A stretch of 29,887 bases of DNA from an uncultured Oscillospiraceae bacterium (GTDB taxonomy: Bacteria > Bacillota > Clostridia > Oscillospirales > Ruminococcaceae): contig USOZ01000003.1 of NCBI GenBank assembly GCA_900556525.1, positions 1 to 29,887 on the forward strand. Reading direction: 5' to 3'. Both the position numbers and the translations under genes were made by a program. This document shows, in pieces, positions 18,101-25,227 of the stretch (the stretch's first letter is position 1; each line of letters opens with the position of its first letter). A model generated the notes under the pieces. The model was not told the origin of the DNA and made no database searches. It worked only from the letters and a program-made list of their open reading frames with translations.

Positions 18101-18499
18101 ATGAACATTGCGTTGATTGCTCATGACTCAAAAAAAGAACTGATGGTTCAGTTCTGCATTGCATACTGCGGAATTTTAAGCAGACATAATTTGTGTGCCA
18201 CCGGAACAACCGGAAAGCTTGTCGCAGAAGCGACAGGGCTTCATATCCAGCGTTATCTTAGCGGCGCCCAGGGCGGAGATCAGCAGATTGCAGCAAGAAT
18301 TTCATGCAACGAAATAGACGTTCTGTTCTTCTTCCGCGACCCGCTTAACGCGAAGGCTCACGAACCTAACGAAATGACGCTTTTACGCTTGAGCGACGTT
18401 CATAATATCCCTGTCGCTACCAATATTGCTACGGGAGAAGCGCTTATTCACGCGCTTGAACGCGGCGATCTTGATTGGCGCAACATTTTACGCGTGTAA
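18101..18499 (+). CDS. mgsA: Methylglyoxal synthase
   Basis: 132 residues closely matching Mgs[19 protein letters not shown] at the N-terminus, the phosphate site [30 protein letters not shown] with the catalytic Asp, [15 protein letters not shown] and [12 protein letters not shown]. It converts dihydroxyacetone phosphate to methylglyoxal, bypassing lower glycolysis when phosphate is short. AAGGAAGGTG precedes the ATG. It follows minD by 25 bp and ends in a strong terminator shared with the opposite-strand gene. Confidence 0.95.
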   Translation: MNIALIAHDSKKELMVQFCIAYCGILSRHNLCATGTTGKLVAEATGLHIQRYLSGAQGGDQQIAARISCNEIDVLFFFRDPLNAKAHEPNEMTLLRLSDVHNIPVATNIATGEALIHALERGDLDWRNILRV

Positions 18500-18508
18500 T
18501 CGAAACAA

Positions 18509-18548
18509 CAAAACAGCCTGTGAAGAGCTACTTCTCAGGCTGTTTTTT
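18509..18548. terminator. Bidirectional terminator between mgsA and the convergent gene
   Basis: The stem ACAGCCTG...CAGGCTGT extends through GAAG/CTTC with one mismatch, loop AGCTA. It has A residues on its left and TTTTTT on its right, so it can stop transcripts from both directions. Confidence 0.85.
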
Positions 18549-19016
18549 AATTTCATTTATTCTCATATGAACCATGTGCTTTAAAAATTTCAGATCGGAA
18601 CTTGAAGGATTGTCTATTCTGAATGTGCAGCCGCAAATGTCCGAAAACTCTCTTCCAAATATAATCTTTTTTCTGCCGCCGCTGCACGAACCGCAATGAC
18701 CGCAGCGTTCTGCATATTTCCATGCAGCTTCTTTTATATCATCTTCAACTTCGATAGAATTTAAACACTTTGAGCTTAGGTCGTCGGACCAGACAGTCCA
18801 ATGATTGTTAGCTTCATCGGGGTCTTTTATTGCTATAAAACAAACACATTCATCATTAATTTTAACCCAATAATAAATTTTACTTTTCCAACATTCGCCG
18901 TTATCTTTGTAAAATGTCATGCCGTTTTCTTCCAAAAAAACGACAAATTCTAAAGCGGTTTGCTGTTCATTAGGATTTAAATTTTCATAAATATAATCTT
19001 TTATTGTTTTGTGCAT
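18528..19016 (-). CDS. Conserved clostridial protein of unknown function, Cys-rich centre
   Basis: 162 residues from the ATG at 19016; a GTG three codons upstream (19025) is also open. No known domain is recognised with certainty. The sequence has an acidic N-terminal helix region (EQQTALEFVVFLEENGMTFY), an aromatic beta region (SKIYYWVKINDECVCFIAI) and a cysteine cluster CGHCGSCSGGRKK followed by DICGC, which could bind a metal. It overlaps the terminator region of mgsA and is the last gene of the tyrA operon. I recall similar proteins as widespread hypotheticals in Clostridia. Confidence 0.75.
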   Translation of the reverse strand: MHKTIKDYIYENLNPNEQQTALEFVVFLEENGMTFYKDNGECWKSKIYYWVKINDECVCFIAIKDPDEANNHWTVWSDDLSSKCLNSIEVEDDIKEAAWKYAERCGHCGSCSGGRKKIIFGREFSDICGCTFRIDNPSSSDLKFLKHMVHMRINEIKKQPEK

Positions 19017-19021
19017 TTTTC

Positions 19022-19576
19022 TCACTTTATAATTTTAGCAATTCTGGGTTTAATAAACTTCACATAAATTTCGCGCATATAACCGAGAAAAAAATCATAC
19101 AGCAGGAATGCAGCATTACCCGTACCCCAAAGAACATAAACCGCATAAACCCCGAAATCCTCAAGACCCTCAAGCATTTCTTCGGCGGAGAGGAGGATAC
19201 ATAAAATCTGATATGTTATAATTATTGCTGCATTGAAAATGCCTAGCTTTATGAAGAAGCGCACAACTTTATTTTTTATCTTGTCAAGGCAGAAACGCAG
19301 GGTAGGGTAGTAGCCGAAAAATGATAGAAAGAAAAAATCCGCTTCAATTTCGGGAATCAGCATAAACGACAGTAAGGCTACAGCAACGTATGATAAAAAA
19401 GCCCATTTTTTCCCGATTTGCTCGCTTATTATCCAAATAAATATTCCCGCAACTGCAGGCATTGCATAAGCAAACGACGGAATCAGTGAAATAAACATTA
19501 CCATTACGCTGAGCGCCGAAACAATTCCGCAGAACGCGACGTTGAAAGTAGCTCGGGAAGATGATTTTTTTGGCAT
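19022..19576 (-). CDS. Predicted multi-pass membrane protein
   Basis: 184 residues with about five or six hydrophobic helices, starting after a short basic tail (MPKKSSSR). The overall look (AFCGIVSALSVMVMF, then AYAMPAVAGIFIWII) resembles small ECF-transporter substrate-binding components or related uncharacterised Clostridia membrane proteins, but no substrate can be named. GAGGGGAT lies before the start. It is 11 bp after tyrA and 5 bp before the next gene, so probably one operon. Confidence 0.7.
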   Translation of the reverse strand: MPKKSSSRATFNVAFCGIVSALSVMVMFISLIPSFAYAMPAVAGIFIWIISEQIGKKWAFLSYVAVALLSFMLIPEIEADFFFLSFFGYYPTLRFCLDKIKNKVVRFFIKLGIFNAAIIITYQILCILLSAEEMLEGLEDFGVYAVYVLWGTGNAAFLLYDFFLGYMREIYVKFIKPRIAKIIK

Positions 19577-19587
19577 ATCCCCTCCGA

Positions 19588-20436
19588 TTAAGACTTGCTG
19601 TACAGCAGAAGGCTTTTTTCCTTTAACTCGCGGCCGTCGCGAAGTATTTCGATAAGGCGTTCGCGGTCGGAATCACGTATTGCGTCGCGATACTCTGTAA
19701 TACAGTCGAGAATGCAGTTTATTTCGTTCAGTAAAGCTTTTTTATTGCACAAAAACAGCTCAGACCACATATATTCGTTGAGCTTCGCAACACGCGTCAA
19801 ATCCTGGAAACTGCCCGCTGAAAAGCCGTCAAAATTAAGCATTGTTGGGCTTTTAACATAGGCGTTAGATACGACGTGAGCAAGCTGCGAGGTGTACGCG
19901 ATGACTTCGTCATGCTTTTTTGGCGTTGAAACCACGGCTTTTCCAAATCCCAAACTGCTCGCGAGCGTCTGAAGCAAGTCAACGGCGATCTGTGGAGTGT
20001 TTTCGGTAGGCGTGATAATGAAGCTTGCACCGTCATAAAGGTTATCGGTCGAATAATCAAAACCCGAGAATTCGCGCCCCGCCATGGGGTGTGTTCCGAC
20101 AAAAATAACCTCGCGTTTCGCAAGTACGTCGGTACATTCATTTACGACATATTCTTTTACGCCGCACGAATCAATAACAATGCTTCCTTTTTTGAAATTG
20201 TCAGCATTCGTTTTAACAAAATTAACGATTGCTTCGGGATAAAGGCAAACGATGGTGAGGTTAGCTTCACTGAGGCGTTCCGGGGTTATTTCTTCGTCAA
20301 TCGCGCCTACCTCAAGAGCTTTCTTTATTGTTTCCTCATTCGTATCAATTCCCATGATATGGTGAAAAGTGTGTTTTTTAAGAGCTTTGCAAAACGAGCC
20401 GCCTATAAGGCCAAGCCCAACAACAGCAATATTCAT
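19588..20436 (-). CDS. tyrA: Prephenate dehydrogenase
   Basis: 282 residues. The N-terminal Rossmann motif is VVGLGLIGGSF (about residues 5-15). GTHPMAGREFSGFDYS (about 115-130) holds the catalytic His, and HDEVIAYTSQLAHVVSNAY and FQDLTRVA are the usual substrate-side motifs. It oxidatively decarboxylates prephenate to 4-hydroxyphenylpyruvate for tyrosine synthesis; no ACT or chorismate mutase domain is attached. The ATG at 20436 is preferred over a TTG at 20445 because AAAGGA sits directly against the latter. Confidence 0.93.
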   Translation of the reverse strand: MNIAVVGLGLIGGSFCKALKKHTFHHIMGIDTNEETIKKALEVGAIDEEITPERLSEANLTIVCLYPEAIVNFVKTNADNFKKGSIVIDSCGVKEYVVNECTDVLAKREVIFVGTHPMAGREFSGFDYSTDNLYDGASFIITPTENTPQIAVDLLQTLASSLGFGKAVVSTPKKHDEVIAYTSQLAHVVSNAYVKSPTMLNFDGFSAGSFQDLTRVAKLNEYMWSELFLCNKKALLNEINCILDCITEYRDAIRDSDRERLIEILRDGRELKEKSLLLYSKS

Positions 20437-20482
20437 TTTATTCAATCCTTTCAGTGGTGTATCACGTTAAATTACAATAATC

Positions 20483-20511
20483 ATTATAGTACATAAGCGA
20501 AAGAAAATCAA
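20483..20511 (-). promoter_or_regulatory. Promoter for tyrA
   Basis: Read on the - strand: TTGATT (20511-20506), a 17-bp spacer and a perfect TATAAT (20488-20483), about 47 bp before the tyrA start. The -35 box overlaps the xer stop codon, so tyrA can be transcribed separately from xer. Confidence 0.8.
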
Positions 20512-21506
20512 GAGTTTTTATTACTTTTCTTGCTCGGCGAAATTTCGCCGAGCGGATTATGTTCGATTGCGTCGCGGACTTGTTCGTTTGCAACATGAGT
20601 GTAGATCTGCGTTGTGTCAAGGTTTTCATGACCTAGAACTTCTTTGAGTACGCGTACATCAACACCATTTTGATACATAAGAGTTGCGGCTGTGTGGCGA
20701 AGTTTATGGACTGAAAATCCCATTCCGCTCAGTCCTGATAATTTCAGCTTTTCCTCAATTATCTGCTCAACGCGGCGGTTTGAGATGCGCTTGTTCATGC
20801 GGCTTATAAAAAGAGCCTTATCGTTTACAGCGGGTCGAACCTTTATATAGTCTTCGTATGCCGATATGCAGGCATTGTTAAAGTAAACTATGCGCTCTTT
20901 GTTGCCTTTACCGGTTATTTTCATAAATGCAACTTGTTTTCCGTTAATATTTGTATTCGTGTAATCGTTTACATTTATTTTTACCAATTCGGAAAGACGC
21001 ATTCCGCAATTCAAAAAAAATGTGATCATACAGTAGTCGCGATAATCCTCCCATGAATTAAGCGTAGAACAGGTTTTTAGCAGCTCCGTTGCTTGTTCAA
21101 CAGTAAGGTGCTTCGGCAAAGCCTTTTTAGGCGTAGGAAGCTCAAGATTTTGTGCAGGACTGACTTCAAACCACATTTTTTTGATTGTGAGATATTTGAA
21201 AAACTGGCGCAAAGATACGGCTTTTCGCGCGCGTGCTTTTGACTGGTTATCGCGCTCTGAAGCTGTATAAGAAAGAAACGCGAGAATGTCGTTGAGCGTG
21301 ACTGTCTTAACAAGTTCTTCGGATACATCGACAATTTTGATTTCGTTGAACGGTTCTGCTGAACCAAGCCGTTCCAATTTAAGATAACGCAGAAAAAGCC
21401 GCAAATCCGTATAATAATTCTTAACGGTCAGCTCTGAACGCATTTTAATTGTTGATATGTAGTTCAGATATTCCTGCAAGTAATCGGGACAATCTTCAAA
21501 TTTCAT
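20508..21506 (-). CDS. Xer-type tyrosine recombinase
   Basis: 332 residues: N-terminal SAM-like core-binding domain (about 8-115) and a C-terminal catalytic domain with Arg170 (CGMRLSEL), Lys200 (GKGNKER), His267 and Arg270 (HKLRH), His293 (LGHENL) and Tyr302 (IYTH), a complete active site. Xer enzymes resolve chromosome dimers at dif. A dif-like site lies 45 bp upstream of its ATG (21551-21578), unlike the distant dif of two-protein XerC/XerD systems and like XerS and XerH single-recombinase systems. GGAG precedes the ATG. It is likely chromosomal, and likely the enzyme the adjacent phage uses to integrate. Which Xer subfamily it belongs to needs a tree. Confidence 0.93.
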   Translation of the reverse strand: MKFEDCPDYLQEYLNYISTIKMRSELTVKNYYTDLRLFLRYLKLERLGSAEPFNEIKIVDVSEELVKTVTLNDILAFLSYTASERDNQSKARARKAVSLRQFFKYLTIKKMWFEVSPAQNLELPTPKKALPKHLTVEQATELLKTCSTLNSWEDYRDYCMITFFLNCGMRLSELVKINVNDYTNTNINGKQVAFMKITGKGNKERIVYFNNACISAYEDYIKVRPAVNDKALFISRMNKRISNRRVEQIIEEKLKLSGLSGMGFSVHKLRHTAATLMYQNGVDVRVLKEVLGHENLDTTQIYTHVANEQVRDAIEHNPLGEISPSKKSNKNS

Positions 21507-21533
21507 ATTATTTCTCCGTTAACGCCTTCCCTG

Positions 21534-21563
21534 AATTGCGTAAAATTTTAATTTTACGCAATT
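21534..21563. repeat. Perfect inverted repeat upstream of xer
   Basis: Two perfect 14-bp arms (AATTGCGTAAAATT and its complement) flank two T residues. Each arm contains the XerD-like half of the dif-like site. The left arm lies in host DNA; at the right end of the prophage the matching position is degenerate (AGCGAAAATT). It may bind Xer and could control xer, since it lies 28 bp before the start codon. Confidence 0.75.
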
Positions 21564-21596
21564 AGCTATTCGAGAATTTTTTAACTGCCCTTATTA
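21542..21596. repeat. Left attachment repeat (att) with dif-like core
   Basis: Exact 55-bp direct repeat of 29833-29887, 8291 bp away. Inside it, 21551-21578 has the 11-6-11 structure of a dif site: on the - strand AATTCTCGAAT, a 6-bp centre and TTGCGTAAAAT. The second arm matches 8 of 11 bases of the B. subtilis dif XerD arm as I remember it. The first base to the left differs between copies (T versus G). Confidence 0.85.
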
Positions 21597-21621
21597 TAGC
21601 ATTTTTTTACTGGAATTTCAA
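21593..21621 (-). promoter_or_regulatory. Junction promoter reading into xer
   Basis: On the - strand TTGAAA (21621-21616), a 17-bp spacer ending in an extended TGC, and TATAAT (21598-21593). The -35 is in phage-specific DNA and the -10 straddles the end of the 55-bp repeat. No other convincing promoter is seen between it and the xer ATG. Confidence 0.7.
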
Positions 21622-21633
21622 GGTAAACCTTAT

Positions 21634-21685
21634 ACGTGGGATACTTACTGGTAAGTTACCGGGAGACGTTCGACGAACCCCACGT
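21634..21685. other. Three-way-junction structure, candidate phage replication origin or packaging signal
   Basis: An outer 7-bp stem ACGTGGG (21634-21640) with CCCACGT (21679-21685) encloses two hairpins: ACTTAC/GTAAGT (21643-21656) and GTTCG/CGAAC (21668-21678). It lies after the last gene of the Rep operon and beside the attachment site. The CTGGTAAGT part recurs at 21892-21900. Function is inferred from form and place only. Confidence 0.5.
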
Positions 21686-21687
21686 TA

Positions 21688-21870
21688 TCATCTTGCAGAA
21701 TGATGTATTTCAGAAAGTGTTAAAACGCCTTCGAGCCTTAAACAGAATATAGGTTCTGTAAACGCTACATTATATACGCCTGGCGCATTGGTTTTACAAA
21801 TATGAATATTGAGATACCCGCGATTTTTCAATCGTTTACGAAATGCTAATATAATTACATCTTGTGACAT
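21688..21870 (-). CDS. Small phage protein of unknown function (60 aa)
   Basis: 60 residues, basic near the N-terminus (AFRKRLKNRG) and ending with LRLEGVLTLSEIHHSAR. AAGGAGT lies 5 bp before the ATG, which is the main reason to call it real. It is the promoter-distal gene of the phage operon, after Rep and the Cys-rich protein, and ends next to the candidate origin structure. No family is recognised. Confidence 0.55.
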   Translation of the reverse strand: MSQDVIILAFRKRLKNRGYLNIHICKTNAPGVYNVAFTEPIFCLRLEGVLTLSEIHHSAR

Positions 21871-21880
21871 ATATACTCCT

Positions 21881-21903
21881 TCGGGTTACTCGCTGGTAAG
21901 TAC
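21881..21903. repeat. Second copy of the CTGGTAAGT motif in an imperfect hairpin
   Basis: GGGTTACT and AGTACCC can pair with one bulged base around a short loop; the segment contains CTGGTAAGT, also found at 21648-21656. It lies between two small phage genes. It may be a second Rep-binding site; that is inference. Confidence 0.4.
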
Positions 21904-21909
21904 CCTAAT

Positions 21910-22191
21910 TCATCTATATTTTTTCGGCGGCATATAGCCATTTATTTTATCAACCTCGGCAATATAACTTTTATACGGTTCGTGCCGGAATACTTGCAAC
22001 GCGAAGTCCGAACAGCGCCGCAGAACCGGAAACGGCTGATATACACATAAACAGCAGCTTCGGCAATTATACCGCTCGGAACATATAACGCATTTGCAAA
22101 TGTCGCATAACCGATAAAGCCTTTCAGACGGCGGCAAGCTGTAGACTTCTTCATCAACCAGGCGCGGCAACTCATAATTTATAAACATCAC
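21910..22191 (-). CDS. Cys-rich phage protein of unknown function (about 93 aa)
   Basis: About 93 residues with nine cysteines, eight of them packed between residues 29 and 49 (CDICKCVIC, then CRSCCLC), suggesting zinc or another metal, or disulfides. There is no signal peptide. The start is a GTG at 22191 or the next ATG codon; both lie inside the 3' end of the Rep gene (about 20-bp overlap, other frame), so translation is probably coupled to Rep. No family is recognised. Coupling suggests a replication or copy-control role. Confidence 0.6.
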   Translation of the reverse strand: MMFINYELPRLVDEEVYSLPPSERLYRLCDICKCVICSERYNCRSCCLCVYQPFPVLRRCSDFALQVFRHEPYKSYIAEVDKINGYMPPKKYR

Positions 22192-23194
22192 CTAGAGAAT
22201 TTATAAAATCATCATTATTAAAAATATGCGATTCCATATCTTTAACATATTGTTGTATTAAAGAACGCTGATGTACAGTTAGTCGGGATTGCCTTTTTAA
22301 AAGATTATCCAAAAAGTTTATAAATCCTTGACACTTTATATATGTATCAATGCTGTTACCAGCTTGACCAAACACATAATTTCCCAGACGAGACAAATTG
22401 TAATCAACGTCTTTCTTAGTATAAATACTGACCTTTTCGCATGAGCCGAGAAAATTAAGCCAATATTTACGAATTTGCCACCTAGATTTATTAGTATCTT
22501 CACACGGAATTACAAATCTAAGATAATTATAAATAACACCGCGCAACTTTTCACCAAGCGGCAAGGGATTTTTTAAAAATGTAAATGCCCTATCCTGTTT
22601 AAAACAACATTCAAGACGTACCCAATGTTGATTGTGAAAACCACGTTCACGCGCTTTGTCATAAATTCTAATATAAAAATCCGAAGAATGACTGCCGAAC
22701 GTTATTGATATTGCATCAGAATTACGCGTACCGTCATTTATGTGTCGAAATTTGTTACATCGACACACATAATTGCGTTTATTTGTATCTTTTAAAATCT
22801 TATTAATATCAAAAACATCAGCATGATCATCATAAGCCACATCTAATCGTGTAACGTGAAAAACGTCAGGATTATCAAGAACCATGGCAAAAAGAAGATC
22901 CCAATTCATAGATGAATATGTATCAAAATCACGGCAGCCCTGACCAGTCATTTCAACCAAAACAAATTTATCTTGTTGTGGATCACTGCTCTCTGTTGCG
23001 TGATTCCACATTATATGAACACCATCAAAAAAAATTCGTTTCATATAACCGTAAAATCCATATTTTGCTTCTTGAAATTCAATATCAGAAAAGCCGAGCA
23101 AGTTAATAACATCAAATATAGAATTGTAATTGCGAATAGTGAAAGAAAACCAGTCGATAAGAATACAATTTTCCATATCAAAATCAACTTTCAT
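22172..23194 (-). CDS. Rep_trans-type rolling-circle replication initiator
   Basis: 340 residues. The N-terminal LIDWFSFTI, RLDVAYDDH (about residues 116-124) and IRIYDKARERG (about 175-185, with the candidate nicking Tyr178), then WVRLE (191-195), are the motif series of the Rep_trans family found in pT181-like plasmids, Tn916-type elements and Firmicutes inoviruses. It should nick the plus-strand origin and start rolling-circle replication, the role of M13 pII. It follows the pVI-like gene after 2 bp and is near the far end of the - strand operon. Catalytic residue assignment is by motif resemblance. Confidence 0.88.
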   Translation of the reverse strand: MKVDFDMENCILIDWFSFTIRNYNSIFDVINLLGFSDIEFQEAKYGFYGYMKRIFFDGVHIMWNHATESSDPQQDKFVLVEMTGQGCRDFDTYSSMNWDLLFAMVLDNPDVFHVTRLDVAYDDHADVFDINKILKDTNKRNYVCRCNKFRHINDGTRNSDAISITFGSHSSDFYIRIYDKARERGFHNQHWVRLECCFKQDRAFTFLKNPLPLGEKLRGVIYNYLRFVIPCEDTNKSRWQIRKYWLNFLGSCEKVSIYTKKDVDYNLSRLGNYVFGQAGNSIDTYIKCQGFINFLDNLLKRQSRLTVHQRSLIQQYVKDMESHIFNNDDFINSLGDVYKL

Positions 23195-23196
23195 TT

Positions 23197-23466
23197 TTAT
23201 TGAACCGCCTGAACAGTTCTAAGAATTAATTGATACGTATAATAAGTGATAACACAAGTTAGCCACAAAGAAGTAATTGATAACAGGGTTGAAATTGGAA
23301 TATAATAATTCAGATACCCGAGAAAATCACGAAATCCAGACAGCAAATACTGCTTTATGTTTGCAAATGGAGAAGTTGGCAATAAAATAATAATAGCTTC
23401 AAACACTTTATTTGCAACATCATTTATGCCGTCAACTATACCGGAAAAAGCATTGCCAAAATTCAT
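23197..23466 (-). CDS. pVI-like minor coat membrane protein
   Basis: 89 residues with two or three hydrophobic segments (about 20-30, 45-58 and 60-85) separated by short polar stretches, the profile of inovirus pVI, which caps the pIII end of the virion. It lies directly downstream of the pIII-like gene (9-bp gap), as gVI follows gIII in M13. GAGGTG precedes the ATG. Assignment is by size, topology and position, not by sequence identity. Confidence 0.65.
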   Translation of the reverse strand: MNFGNAFSGIVDGINDVANKVFEAIIILLPTSPFANIKQYLLSGFRDFLGYLNYYIPISTLLSITSLWLTCVITYYTYQLILRTVQAVQ

Positions 23467-23475
23467 TTTAGCACC

Positions 23476-25158
23476 TCACTTCCATATCAATTTTTTAGTG
23501 CCGGTAATCAGACATGCAACAATATCATAACCATTATATTTGAATCGAGTCAAATCAATTTCTATCGTTTCATCTATCTTCTGATTAAGCCCACCAACAT
23601 TCATTGTTGTTTGTACTTTGAAATAAAAAATAGGTTCTTTCGGATTCTCGACAAGAATCGTAATCAGATTATAGAAGTCGAATGGAATTGAAAAAGGAAA
23701 TTTATCTATAATTGTTGTACTGGAAGTATCAAAATCAAGATTTTCCGTTTTAATTTCGGCTAAAGAATCAACAAATTCACGTATAGCAGATATATCACCA
23801 TTTTGTTCTTCAACAAAATCCTTAATATTTTTTAAAATGGTAAGCTGCTGACTCTCGGTTAAATTACCATTTGCAATAAGTGTTGACATAGTTTGCAAAT
23901 AACTCTGTATATCATCAAATTCAAGCGTACCGTTCTGAAGCGCTTCAAGAATTTGTTGTAACTTATCAATCGGTATGCCGTCAGCACTTGCAAGGGAGCC
24001 ATCGGCATTGAACGCAAGCAAGCTATCCCTATTGAGCAGCCCGAAGCCGAGACCGCCAACAAGGGCGGCTTCATCTTCTGTAAGCGGTATATCAATAGAG
24101 CCTCCGCCCGTAATAGCGTTAAAATCGTCATCAGAAATATCATCATCAGGATAATACTGTTTACTATCTGAGTTTGTATTAAAACAAAGCCCGATAGGTA
24201 AACCATTAACATTAGAAGTTAATGTAGATAAAACAACACCGTCTTTAGATACAAAATCAGATAAGTCACTAAAAAAACCATAATAAGGAAATAAATCCCC
24301 GCCGCCAGTATAGCGCTTATAATAAAATAACTTATTATCATAAATGACATAAACACTAGAAAATAAAACAGTTGGAATAGTAAAGGAAACTTGAACACCT
24401 TCATCTCCGGCATCTAACGTACTATTATACCAACCAGACGGTAAACTAGGTATAAACAATGCAGCTTCGGCTTTAGTCATGTAACTAGTACCATTATATC
24501 GAACGGGTGATGTGAAGTAAAAATCGCCTTTCTGCAAGCCGATGCGAGTTGTGCCGGAAGGAAACGTAGCACCTTGAATTGGTCCTACAAAGTCAAAATC
24601 ATAAGTAGGTACGCCAACATCTTCTTGTAATGCTTTCCCTGCTTTCTCACGAACGACGGAAAGCCAGGCATTAACGACCTGTTTTTTCATCTGTTCATAG
24701 CCCTCAGTAGTAAGAACAAGGGTGTCAGACAGAGCATTATAAGATAGATACTGCTTTATATTTCCAGAATTGTTAATTGCATCACAAATAGCCTGCGCTA
24801 TTTCTAATTCATCACCGGTAAGTGAGGAATTAGGATAAACACGATCAATATCATGTACCGTTGTATTAGGATCCATAACCCAGTAAGAGACAAGTATAGA
24901 ATTATTATTCTGGACTAGATTATGAAACGCGCTTCGGCATGACGATACAACGTCTTGATAGGCTTCTACCCCAGATTCAACGGCTTGTGAAATAAGTCCT
25001 GCGGAAAGCTCGGCAATCGCGCCCACGGCAAGCCCAAGGACTACAGCAGCGGCGGCAGCCATAAGAGCTTCGGCGCGTACAGGTAATGTAAAAAAGGTGA
25101 ACGCCATTATAATAGCGAGCAGAACACTTATAATTTTTAGAGATTTAGTTTTTACCAT
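23476..25158 (-). CDS. pIII-like adsorption protein (secreted)
   Basis: 560 residues from the ATG at 25158, which has GGAGGT 6 bp upstream; a longer in-frame reading starts at 25173. A signal peptide is clear (KTKSLKIISVLLAIIMAFTF, then VRAEA). A long Ala/Gly-rich hydrophobic stretch follows (about residues 36-62), then a large polar, Ser/Thr/Asn-rich body with several Asp clusters. The late FPFSIPFDFYNLITIL motif resembles the C-terminal region of inovirus attachment proteins. Unlike M13 pIII it ends in ACLITGTKKLIWK without a clear membrane anchor. Size and place between Zot and the pVI-like gene make it the receptor-binding candidate. Confidence 0.75.
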   Translation of the reverse strand: MVKTKSLKIISVLLAIIMAFTFFTLPVRAEALMAAAAAVVLGLAVGAIAELSAGLISQAVESGVEAYQDVVSSCRSAFHNLVQNNNSILVSYWVMDPNTTVHDIDRVYPNSSLTGDELEIAQAICDAINNSGNIKQYLSYNALSDTLVLTTEGYEQMKKQVVNAWLSVVREKAGKALQEDVGVPTYDFDFVGPIQGATFPSGTTRIGLQKGDFYFTSPVRYNGTSYMTKAEAALFIPSLPSGWYNSTLDAGDEGVQVSFTIPTVLFSSVYVIYDNKLFYYKRYTGGGDLFPYYGFFSDLSDFVSKDGVVLSTLTSNVNGLPIGLCFNTNSDSKQYYPDDDISDDDFNAITGGGSIDIPLTEDEAALVGGLGFGLLNRDSLLAFNADGSLASADGIPIDKLQQILEALQNGTLEFDDIQSYLQTMSTLIANGNLTESQQLTILKNIKDFVEEQNGDISAIREFVDSLAEIKTENLDFDTSSTTIIDKFPFSIPFDFYNLITILVENPKEPIFYFKVQTTMNVGGLNQKIDETIEIDLTRFKYNGYDIVACLITGTKKLIWK

Positions 25159-25182
25159 TGAAATACCTCCCAAAAAGCAATC

Positions 25183-25221
25183 GCATTTCGCGCGGTCGCT
25201 CTCTCGCTCCGCGCGAAATGC
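25183..25221 (-). terminator. Strong hairpin between Zot and the pIII-like gene
   Basis: A perfect 13-bp GC-rich stem, GCATTTCGCGCGG with its complement, and a 13-base loop; on the - strand it is followed by GATTGCTTTTT. It lies in the 69-bp gap before the pIII-like gene and could act as an attenuator lowering minor coat expression. Confidence 0.7.
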
Positions 25222-25227
25222 TCTGTT

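Noticed and set aside
20508..21506. The tyrosine recombinase as a phage-borne integrase
   Set aside because: It lies outside the 55-bp repeats, its base composition matches the host genes, and the att sequence is dif-like, so a resident Xer enzyme is the better reading.
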